Of a DNA stretch of 64,000 nucleotides, positions 35,801-43,213 are shown piece after piece. The first letter of the stretch is position 1, and each line of letters starts with the position of its first letter. This DNA is from Fabrea salina. Taxonomy: Eukaryota > Ciliophora > Heterotrichea > Heterotrichida > Fabreidae. Location: NCBI GenBank assembly GCA_022984795.1, contig JALIHJ010000029.1, forward strand, positions 202,720 to 266,719, given 5' to 3'. Position numbers and translations under genes: made by a program. The notes below the pieces were generated by a model. The model did no database searches and was not told the origin of the DNA. It saw only the letters and a list, made by a program, of their open reading frames with translations.

Positions 35801-38430
35801 AGAACCCACCTCAAATGCTCACAGACCATTTCCAGATTGAGACTCACTACTCTGGACAACTAGTTGACCAACTAGACCCTAATGATGACACTTTTAAAGC
35901 CAACATAAAAGAAGAACCCAAGACTTTGAAAATAGACTCCTACGAACTAAAACCCAGCAACGAGGCTGAAAAGGGACTTTACAGCTTCAGCATTGCAACT
36001 TCAACAAGCAGCGTGCACTCAGTTTTCATCAGATTCCCAGAAACTTACGCAGATCACCTACTGCAGCCCAGTGCTAACTTAATGTGCTCTGCCTCAGTTA
36101 ACTTTGAAAAATGTCTATTTGAAGGAAACAGACTAGTTAAGTTCCACAACCTAGCAAGTTTCAGCTATAAACTTGACCTGCACATTTATGGAGTAATTAA
36201 CCCTTTCCAAGGGCAAACGGGTGCTTTTAGCATTTATTTGTTTAACAACCTCCAAAACACCATCACTGAGTACTCACACTCAGTCACTTTCAAAATTACG
36301 GAGGTGCCCAGAATCCTAAACATGACATCCGTGACTACTAGCTCTAGCACTTCACACTCAACTGCAGACTACTACTTTAACTTTGAGTGCCAACTTTCAG
36401 ATGAAGAGCTTTGGGTAGAGTGGCCTGATGAGTACCAGTCTCTTCTAGAAAAGTCCTACTTTTCGTGCTACTTCGGAAACAGTTCTGCGTTTTTAGACTG
36501 CAACCCAGTGGCTAACACAAGGAACACAGTTACTTCCGTAGTAAGCACCAGAAACATTCAGGGAGAAAAGAACCTAAAGTTGACAGGACTTCCTACTTCT
36601 GAAGGCTACACTTCTGACTTTGTGCTGAAGATCTACAGTCAAAAAACACTTAGGTCAAGGTCCTTTGCCAACTTAACTCCAACCCCTTTTCTTTACTTTG
36701 AAAGCAACACCTACAGAGTCTATGTAAACCAAACTGTTGTTCAAGTATACAGAGGTGCTTACTCTTACCCTGTTAGTGTAGAACTAGAAAAGCCCTCCTT
36801 CGAAGAAATTAAGTTCAAGCCTGTTCCATCAACCCCTCTCTTAGGGTTTTCTCCCCCAGAACTCCTTATGCAGTATGCTACAAAAGACAAAGGCACCTTT
36901 GTGGTCTATGCTCCAATGAGTCTGAAAACTGGAAACTACTCAGTTACTTGGGAACAAACTCCCACTCTGGACTATCAGCCCTTGAAAGAAATAACTGTGG
37001 AAGTGCTTGACCCTGCACAGGACATAACAGTTTACTGTGAAGAAGTTCCAGAACTGCCTGTATCAGGAACTAGTTTCCCAATTAAAGTTTACTTGGATAA
37101 ACCTTCTTACAACAAACTCACTCTGAACTTTTCTACTGAAAACCCACTCCAAGACAAGTATGTTTTGTTCCAGCCCCAGTCTCTGAGTTTCGACCAAGGA
37201 GACCAAGTAAAGTACTTCACTGTGACTCTTATAGAAGGCGCAGTAAGTGGTAGTATCAAATTGTCCTTAGTAGGGGACTCCTCTGCCTCCTTTAAACTGT
37301 TCAGAAACTTGATCCCCTTTGAAACTATAACTTCCGACCTAACCACTCCAAGGATTCGCTCAGTGAGACTCCACAACATTCAAAGAACCTCAGCTGAAGT
37401 TCTTGTTCAGTCTAGCGACTCAGTTAAAGTTCACTACATGTACTCCAGAAAAGGGACTCCTCCCCCCACTCATTCTATGCTAAAAAGCGGAGAAGCGCCC
37501 TGGAGTGATGTCGAAGTAGTATACGGTACTGCTTGGACTCAAAGCCATGAAACTACCCTGTCTATTGAAAAACTCACTGACAACACCGAGTACATACTCT
37601 ACATCTTGGTAGAGAACAGGTTTGGAGAAGCTTCAGTTGAAGTAAAAGAGTTCCAGTTCAAAACCCTAGTAACTCCTCTGCCTGCCAAGTTCAGAGTTTA
37701 CGTTACAAAAGCAACAACTCCGGAAAGAATTTGCACAGCAGTAGCCAAAGCACTTTCTTTGCCAGTAGACTGGGTTCTGCACACTGGAAGTGACCCAGAG
37801 CTAGGTAGGAGACTTACTCAGGACACAAGCCCTTACTATGAACTTACTTTGTTTGTGGAAAGGTCTTTTGACCTAGACAAACCTATACACTTAGTCAAAC
37901 AACTAGACCACAAAACAAATCTGCTCAAAGAACTGGTTCCTTACTACGACTCTACACACCCACTGTCCGAGCACGCTACTGAGTACAGTTATTTAAAGCC
38001 AGAAATAACAAAAGCCCAAGTGGAGTCTAACGACCAGGGAACACTTCAAGCAAACGTAAGTATAAGTGTGGAAGGAACTGTGTACGCAGTTGCCCTTCCA
38101 GCTTACAAGCAAGCACCTTCTTCTGTGCAGATTAGGGACGGACTTGACAGCAACAACCTTAAAGTTCCTAGGCACTCTCACCAAAAGGTTAAGTACGGAG
38201 AACCAGCACAACTCAACTTCACAGGGTTGCCAGCCCATGCAGAGTTTGTTTTGTATTTGACTGCTGAAAACGCCCTGCCTGGGAACCCTCAACTCATTGA
38301 AGACGAGTTCACCAAAGAAGTTGGTTTTGTAGTAGGCACCCAACTGGACACTTCTTTCCACTTTGAATTCAAAAACCTCAACCACGCCTACTTACTATGT
38401 CTTGGCCTTCTCCTTTTAACCTTAACTTAA
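14871..38430 (+). CDS. Giant secreted repeat protein, about 7,850 residues, one frame break
   Basis: Two long frames, 14871-19742 and one open from about 19,700 to 38430, belong together. The first ends inside a repeat and the second is open through the junction, continuing the same repeat (AYWITIATYTTT). Reading the five C at 19695-19699 as four fuses them into about 7,852 residues. The start MLLATVLLLFKHCFCSE is a clear signal peptide. The body consists of Ser/Thr/Asn/Gly-rich beta-sandwich-like modules with spaced Cys, many N-x-S/T sites and recurring phrases: D-L-G-x-G, S-G-G-x-I-x-I-x-F-P, and N-P-P/S. Near the C-terminus is a fibronectin III-like segment (about 37345-37665). The protein ends in a hydrophobic tail (YLLCLGLLLLTLT) with nothing after it, as in GPI-anchored precursors. 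I infer an extracellular surface or pellicle/extracellular-matrix protein. No named family is recognised. Confidence 0.85.
16000..35150 (+). repeat. About 11 super-repeats of 1.6-1.9 kb in the giant protein
   Basis: The D-L-G-x-G motif, which follows a F-x-x-D/E stretch and precedes an I-x-C, recurs near nt 16695, 18537, 20437, 22165, 23866, 25555, 27154, 28951, 30707, 32440 and 34336. Spacings are 1842, 1900, 1728, 1701, 1689, 1599, 1797, 1756, 1733 and 1896 nt, so each unit is 530-630 residues. A unit has three modules: the DLG module ending in K-N-P; a Cys-paired module with S-G-G-x-I-x-I-x-F-P ending in N-P-P/S; and one with Y-x-P-L-x-F-x-x-K-P ending in a P-S-x-G-x-Y segment. Units 5 to 7 (for example SLGTS at 27154) deviate most. 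Divergence at DNA level is high, so the duplications are old. Confidence 0.8.
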
Positions 38431-38439
38431 CTTACAATT

Positions 38440-38895
38440 ATGAGTGACAAATTAAAACTTGACTTAACAAAGACACCCAAACCCAAAAAGAGCCCAGAAA
38501 AACCTGTGTGGACCTTTTTTTACCCAAAAAAGCCCCTTAAAGTTCTGCAAACGAAGTCTCCTCCCAAAGTGCTTTCAGTTAAAAGACCGCCTTCAAGGAT
38601 TCAGTCTGTGGAATCTGAAAAACTTAGGTACAAAACTGCGTCTGGGAAGTTCCACTTAGAAACAGAGTATTCTTCCCCAGAAAGCCGAGCAAGGTCAATG
38701 CACTCTTCTATGAGTTTGAGACCCAAAACCAACATTGCCAGCACCACAAGCACCCCCAAAGAAACCAAAACCCTTATGATCACTCCTAAAAAGACCAAAA
38801 GCATAAGGATTTACGTAAGGAGTTCCAAAGAAAGAAAATTTGAGCCTCTTTTTTGGAACAGAAAGCTCCAGAAGCATTTTAACTCTCTAAAGTAA
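38440..38895 (+). CDS. Small basic hypothetical protein
   Basis: A 151-residue, Lys/Ser/Thr/Pro-rich protein beginning 9 nt after the giant gene. It is strongly basic throughout, with several S/T-P and T-P-K sites (TKTPKPKKSPEKP, TSTPKETK, TPKKTKS), as in phosphorylated cytoskeletal linkers or chromatin-associated tails. No globular domain or membrane segment can be seen. The C-terminal 40 residues (IRIYVRSSKERKFEPLFWNR) are the most ordered part. I do not recognise it. Codon use and spacing match its neighbours, which supports a real gene. Confidence 0.6.
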   Translation: MSDKLKLDLTKTPKPKKSPEKPVWTFFYPKKPLKVLQTKSPPKVLSVKRPPSRIQSVESEKLRYKTASGKFHLETEYSSPESRARSMHSSMSLRPKTNIASTTSTPKETKTLMITPKKTKSIRIYVRSSKERKFEPLFWNRKLQKHFNSLK

Positions 38896-38922
38896 CTCCT
38901 ATAATTAGTTAATATATGCCTG

Positions 38923-41046
38923 ATGGATAAATCAAATAGCTACACTATTGATGAAGTCAGTCTTGCAAAATCTTGTAGGAGTTCCTGGAGTTCAAGTGAT
39001 AACTTGCTTAGCTCCAAAAGAAGAGTTCCTCCTTTGGTTATTGAAAACGCTCTCCAGCACCAAGCAGAAGACTCAGAGATCCCAAGTTCCACTGAAAGGT
39101 TCAAAATAGGAATTAGAAACACTCCTGTAGAAAACTCTCTTTACTTAGATGTGTGGAAGCGTGCCTTCATAAAACTCAGGTGCTTGCTTTACCTTGGCAA
39201 ACTAGCTAGAGACGCCCACTTGTTTGGCACTGTGCCCAGCACTATTTTCCAGTGCAAAAGACAACCCAGCATGATCAAAGAACAAGTAACTCTCAAAGAA
39301 AAAACCGAAAACCCCAACGAACAAGTGCCTAGGTTCATTCTGCACCCAAATGGAACCAAGAAGAATGCTTGGAACATGGTTGTAGCTATTCTGCTCATTT
39401 ACACGGCTACTGTTATGCCTTTTAGTTTGGCCTTTTGCGAAGCAGAGCCTTGGAACGCTTGGTACATAATAGACATAGTGCTGGACTGCTTGTTTTTCAC
39501 GGACCTTGTCATCAACTTGTTCAGTGCTTACTATGACAGTAACAGCAACTTAGTAACTTCCAGAACGAAGATATTCTTCAACTATCTGAAGAGTTGGCTT
39601 ATACTTGACTTGCTGGCTTGCTTTCCGTTTTGGCTTGTAGAAGAGGTTTCAGGAACCAACGCTGGTTCTAGCTACAACAGTTTGTTAAGACTGATTAGGC
39701 TTCCTAGACTATACAGACTCCTGAGGATTTCTAGACTGATCAAGATGTTTAAAAACACCCAAAGTGTTTTTATGGAAAAACTCCAGGACTTCTTAAGTAT
39801 CAAACAAAGCGCAATGCGTTTGTGCAAGTCCTTCGTAACTATTTTGTTGTGTGTGCACTTTGTGTCTTGTCTCTGGTTTTACTCTTCAAGACTCGAAGAC
39901 TTCCACCCAGACACCTGGGTAGTTAAGAACCAACTCATAGACGAAGACCTAGGCACTCTATACCTGTCTTCGTTGTACTGGACTTTCACTACACTTGCCA
40001 CTGTAGGCTACGGAGACATTTCTTCAACAACTAACTCTGAAAAGGTCATTGCTATCATGTGGATGGTGTTTGGGTTGTACTTTTTTTCTTTTACAATAGG
40101 GAGTTTGTCTTCTATGCTTTCGAACATGGAAACCAAAGAAAACGCACTCATAGGCAAACTAGCTGTTGTGGACGAGTTCTCTAGAGAAGCCAACTTAACT
40201 AAAAATTTCCGGCAAAGACTCAGGTATGCTTTGAGGTACTCTTCTGAGAAAACCTTTTCGTGGATTGACAAACAAAACATCTTTGACGAGCTGCCCAAAG
40301 ACTTGAGGTACGAAATTGCCCTTGCAATGCACCACGGAGCTATAATGAACTTGGCCTTTTTCAAGGATAAAGACCAAGCTTTCATAGCTACTGTAGTGCC
40401 TTCTCTGCAGCCCATGTTTGTCCAGGGCAAAGAGTACGTGTACAACACAGACGAGTACGCAGACGAAATCTACTTTGTGACTAAAGGAAAGGTAGACTAC
40501 TACACCTTGGGGATTGAAAGGTCGATTAAGGAAACGCAGTCTGGAGGCTACTTTGGGGACATTGAAGTGGTGCTTCAAGTTAAGCGCAAGTTTAACGCAA
40601 AAGCAGCTAGGAACCTTGAGTTGCTGGTGATGAGGAAAAGTGCCTTGAACTTAACTGAGAAAAAGTTTCCTTTGGTTTGGAACGAAATAACTAAAGTGGC
40701 CAAGAAACGCAACAAAGCAGTGGAAAGGGCTATAATTGAGATTGAGGAACTTTCTAGACTGAAAACTAAACTTCTGAACAAAGAACAAATCCAAAGACTG
40801 AACCAGAAAGTTGAAAGGCGACTGGCCAAGAACCACTTAAAAGAAAAAAAAAGAAGAGCTACTGAAGTAAACAACTTCGCTGACAACAAAAGCATCGACA
40901 CCAAAGAACTGTGGCTGAAAATGTGTTACTTGCACTCTTCCTTAATTAAACTCGAAAACGAGGTTAACGAACTGAAACAACTACCTGAAAAGAGCTCTTC
41001 ACTAGTTTCTTGCTCATCAGATTCTCACTCAGAAGGAGAATTGTAA
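38923..41046 (+). CDS. Voltage-gated K+ channel with cyclic-nucleotide-binding domain (EAG/HCN/CNG superfamily)
   Basis: A 707-residue six-transmembrane channel. S1 starts near residue 147 (VVAILLIYTATVMPF). S4 is RLIRLPRLYRLLRISRLIKMF, with regularly spaced arginines for voltage sensing. The pore has WTFTTLATVGYGD with the K+ filter G362-Y-G-D365. After S6 comes a C-linker, then a cyclic-nucleotide-binding fold (about residues 490-590: EIYFVTKGKVDYYTLG, GGYFGDIEVVL). The usual phosphate-binding cassette arginine is not obvious after GDIEVVL (KRKFNAKAARNLEL), so ligand binding is uncertain, as in EAG channels. The C-terminal part is coiled and charged. Ciliates have large families of such channels that set membrane potential and ciliary behaviour. 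Confidence 0.93.
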   Translation: MDKSNSYTIDEVSLAKSCRSSWSSSDNLLSSKRRVPPLVIENALQHQAEDSEIPSSTERFKIGIRNTPVENSLYLDVWKRAFIKLRCLLYLGKLARDAHLFGTVPSTIFQCKRQPSMIKEQVTLKEKTENPNEQVPRFILHPNGTKKNAWNMVVAILLIYTATVMPFSLAFCEAEPWNAWYIIDIVLDCLFFTDLVINLFSAYYDSNSNLVTSRTKIFFNYLKSWLILDLLACFPFWLVEEVSGTNAGSSYNSLLRLIRLPRLYRLLRISRLIKMFKNTQSVFMEKLQDFLSIKQSAMRLCKSFVTILLCVHFVSCLWFYSSRLEDFHPDTWVVKNQLIDEDLGTLYLSSLYWTFTTLATVGYGDISSTTNSEKVIAIMWMVFGLYFFSFTIGSLSSMLSNMETKENALIGKLAVVDEFSREANLTKNFRQRLRYALRYSSEKTFSWIDKQNIFDELPKDLRYEIALAMHHGAIMNLAFFKDKDQAFIATVVPSLQPMFVQGKEYVYNTDEYADEIYFVTKGKVDYYTLGIERSIKETQSGGYFGDIEVVLQVKRKFNAKAARNLELLVMRKSALNLTEKKFPLVWNEITKVAKKRNKAVERAIIEIEELSRLKTKLLNKEQIQRLNQKVERRLAKNHLKEKKRRATEVNNFADNKSIDTKELWLKMCYLHSSLIKLENEVNELKQLPEKSSSLVSCSSDSHSEGEL

Positions 41047-41076
41047 TTTAATTAAACTGTTGACTTCCATACTTAA

Positions 41077-41355
41077 ATGAAAGGAGACCCCAAACGAGAA
41101 AACCAAGTGATCCTGTACAATCAAACTGCTGACGCAAACAAAGAAGCCACACCTGAGTCCTACCACTTCCTTGTAGTTATGCTAGCTATGTCTGGCTTCA
41201 TGCTCCGAGTCAAGTGGGGGCCCTGGGCAGCACTTTTGGTCTTTATGTCAGGAATGAGTTCTTCCCGCATGCAGGACTTCGGACAAATGATTTCAACCTT
41301 CGCTATGCTTCTTGTAAGCTTTATTTCTAACTACGCTTGGGTTTTTAAATCTTAA
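41077..41355 (+). CDS. WDR83OS: Asterix (WDR83OS/PAT10), PAT complex subunit
   Basis: A 92-residue membrane protein matching the Asterix family: N-terminal DPKRENQVILYNQ, then two to three hydrophobic stretches (FLVVMLAMSGFMLRVKWGPWAALLVF; FAMLLVSFISNYAWVF) with the family block MSSSRMQDFGQMISTF (human SFANSRSSEDTKQMMSSF). With CCDC47 it forms the PAT chaperone complex, which shields polar transmembrane helices during insertion at the ER translocon. The stop codon overlaps that of the next gene: TTAA at 41352-41355 supplies TAA to both strands. Confidence 0.9.
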   Translation: MKGDPKRENQVILYNQTADANKEATPESYHFLVVMLAMSGFMLRVKWGPWAALLVFMSGMSSSRMQDFGQMISTFAMLLVSFISNYAWVFKS

Positions 41356-41792
41356 TTAGTGGTTCCATTGATAGTTATAACTACTTGCCGAGAACGAGAC
41401 CCGTTTCTGTGCTCGCACAGGTAGATTCCTTGCCACGTCCCAAGCACCAAGTTCCCGTTGGTAATCGGAATCGTATGCGAGGCCCCCATCAAAGAAGACT
41501 TCACGTGGGCAGGCATGTCGTCTCTGCCTTCCATGGTGTGTCTGTAAGAGGCGTTTTCAGGCACCAGACGGTTCAAAGAGTCCTCCATGTCCTTGCGGAC
41601 GTCTGGATCGTAGTTTTCATTCAGAGTCAAAGAACACGAAGTGTGGGTGATGAAAAGGTGGCACAAACCCACTTTGACCCTCGAAAGTTCCGAACCCACT
41701 TGCTGGAGTATTTCGTCTGTGATCAAGTGGCACCCTCTTCCGCGACTGCGGAGACTCACTACTTTTTGGGCCCAGTAAGAAGCAGACTCCAT
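41352..41792 (-). CDS. YjbQ/UPF0047 family protein
   Basis: A 146-residue protein covering the whole YjbQ/UPF0047 family. Conserved blocks are SRGRGCHLITDEI, THTSCSLTLNENYDPDVRKDME, YRHTMEGRDDMPAHVKSSLMG, and NLVLGTWQGIYLCEHR with its histidines and glutamate. The bacterial protein has weak thiamine phosphate synthase activity; the true cellular role in eukaryotes is unclear. No intron. Its start codon is only 7 nt from the divergent SF-assemblin start, and neither protein offers a later usable Met. Confidence 0.93.
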   Translation of the reverse strand: MESASYWAQKVVSLRSRGRGCHLITDEILQQVGSELSRVKVGLCHLFITHTSCSLTLNENYDPDVRKDMEDSLNRLVPENASYRHTMEGRDDMPAHVKSSLMGASHTIPITNGNLVLGTWQGIYLCEHRNGSRSRQVVITINGTTN

Positions 41793-41799
41793 TTCTATA
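41793..41799. promoter_or_regulatory. 7-nt spacer between divergent start codons
   Basis: TTCTATA is all that separates the ATG of the YjbQ-family gene (-) from that of SF-assemblin (+). Both starts look correct because no later Met would leave an intact protein. Promoter and 5' UTR of each must overlap the other's coding region. Confidence 0.6.
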
Positions 41800-42558
41800 A
41801 TGAACAGGTACGGACAAGAGTTTTCTTACAAAGACAGAATTAGAAGGATCTCGGAAAGACTAAGTTCCATCCAAGTTTCTATTGAGGGCGAAAGAGGGTC
41901 GCACTTGGAAGAGGTGGACAAAAGACTCAACGCGATTGAAGACCAACTTTACGAGTCCCAAGAGCAAACTACCAAGAAGTTTGCTACTTTAAAAGACCAA
42001 ATCAACAAAATACAAAAGTCAGTGGAAGAAGAAAGGTCCAGTCGAGACGTTTACTTTGAACTGAAAACTAGCGAACTGAACGAAATCCAAGAAAGAATGG
42101 AACAGATCATATCCCAGGCCTCCAACTCGCGCAAAGAGTACGAAAAGAGAATGTACCAATTCATAGACGAACGACTTGAAGGAGTAAAAACTGAACTGCA
42201 GCGCGAAAACAAAGAAAAAGAAGAAAGCATCAAACGGATCAAACTCCTAGGGCAGCAAGAGTTCCCCAAACTCAAAGAACTTATCCAGAGCTCCGAAACC
42301 GAACTCCAAGACGTCAAAAGTAAACTTTCTGGAAAACTCCAAACTGAACTCCAGGAACTCAACAACGTACTTAGCGAAGAAAAAAAGGCCAGAGAAGAAA
42401 CTGAAGAAGCAATGCTAGGCATGCTGACTGATGTCGTGGGCAAACTCAAAAACGAACTTGAACAAGAACGCAAGGAAAGAGAAACCAGTGAAGAAACCCT
42501 TTTGTCTTTGTTGGAAGAAACTTGTTCTAAGTTGAATGCTGTCACTACTTACTCCTAG
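41800..42558 (+). CDS. SF-assemblin/beta-giardin family protein
   Basis: A 252-residue protein that is almost entirely coiled coil after a short head (RIRRISERLSSIQVSIEGER). The pattern of regular heptads interrupted by skip residues (EEERSSRDVYFELKTSELNEIQERMEQI, FPKLKELIQSSETELQDVKSKL, EEKKAREETEEAMLGMLTDVVGKLKNELEQERKERE) is that of SF-assemblins, which form the striated fibres attached to basal bodies. In ciliates they belong to the kinetodesmal and related rootlets. Good evidence for a ciliated organism. No intron. It converges with proteasome beta3 with a 17-nt spacer. Confidence 0.92.
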   Translation: MNRYGQEFSYKDRIRRISERLSSIQVSIEGERGSHLEEVDKRLNAIEDQLYESQEQTTKKFATLKDQINKIQKSVEEERSSRDVYFELKTSELNEIQERMEQIISQASNSRKEYEKRMYQFIDERLEGVKTELQRENKEKEESIKRIKLLGQQEFPKLKELIQSSETELQDVKSKLSGKLQTELQELNNVLSEEKKAREETEEAMLGMLTDVVGKLKNELEQERKERETSEETLLSLLEETCSKLNAVTTYS

Positions 42559-42575
42559 GCTAAATTAAGACTTAA

Positions 42576-43193
42576 CTAATCCATTCTGGCTTTCAGAGTT
42601 TTGGCTGTAATTCCTTCTGGAGTGATTATGTAAACCACAGCTCCCCAGCCTGAAAAAGCGTCCCTGTCAGTTCCTGAAAGCATTGACTGCGCCACTACTT
42701 CAAACAAGTCATCCGGCTCCAAGTCTTGCTTGTAAAAGCTTTCACAGGCACCAAGCAATAGTTCCGAAGCAGTTCCAATGCAGAAAAAGTCGTCTTTGTC
42801 AGTCATAGTGCCTATGGAGTCAGTAGTGGCCAAGTAAGGCTCATTGTTCTCGTCCAAACCAGCAAGAACAGGCTCGATGAAGTAGGGTCCGAATCTTTTC
42901 TTGTACAAAGACGTAGCAAGCAACCACCCTAGTGTGCGAGGCTGAATAGACCTGCCTTCTTTCAGAGAGTAAAGGTTGATCCTGTATTTGAGGAAAGCAG
43001 AAAAGGACTGGACGTCTCCACCAAGTCCGATTAACCCCAAAAGGCATCTGTCAGTCATTTTAAAGATTCTTTGGAAGTTCATTCCTACAGTCTTGTACTG
43101 ACTCCCCAGTCTCCGGTCCATTGCAATTGCCACACAGTTCTTGCCCTTCATGCCAATCACTGAACCTCCGTGATACTCAAAGATGTTCGCCAT
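42576..43193 (-). CDS. PSMB3: 20S proteasome subunit beta type 3
   Basis: A 205-residue protein co-linear with PSMB3 over its full length: YHGGSVIGMKGKNCVAIAMDRR, FQRIFKMTDRCLLGLIGLGGDVQ, LKEGRSIQPRTL, KKRFGPYFIEPVLAGLD, DRDAFSGWG and the C-terminal LKARMD identical to human. Beta3 has no catalytic Thr1 and is a structural subunit of the beta ring. It is head to head with AP-3 beta, with 20 nt between start codons. Another proteasome component, SEM1, lies 12 kb away; they are not in an operon. Confidence 0.96.
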   Translation of the reverse strand: MANIFEYHGGSVIGMKGKNCVAIAMDRRLGSQYKTVGMNFQRIFKMTDRCLLGLIGLGGDVQSFSAFLKYRINLYSLKEGRSIQPRTLGWLLATSLYKKRFGPYFIEPVLAGLDENNEPYLATTDSIGTMTDKDDFFCIGTASELLLGACESFYKQDLEPDDLFEVVAQSMLSGTDRDAFSGWGAVVYIITPEGITAKTLKARMD

Positions 43194-43213
43194 TATTACT
43201 ATGCCAGATATAA
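43194..43213. promoter_or_regulatory. 20-nt divergent promoter region
   Basis: It lies between proteasome beta3 (-) and AP-3 beta (+), and ends GATATAA directly before the AP-3 beta ATG, again giving TATAAATG. Confidence 0.45.

Noticed and set aside
14871-38430. CRISPR-like or DNA-level tandem repeat in the giant gene
   Set aside because: The periodicity is at protein level only, with units of 1.6-1.9 kb too diverged in DNA for a satellite or CRISPR array.
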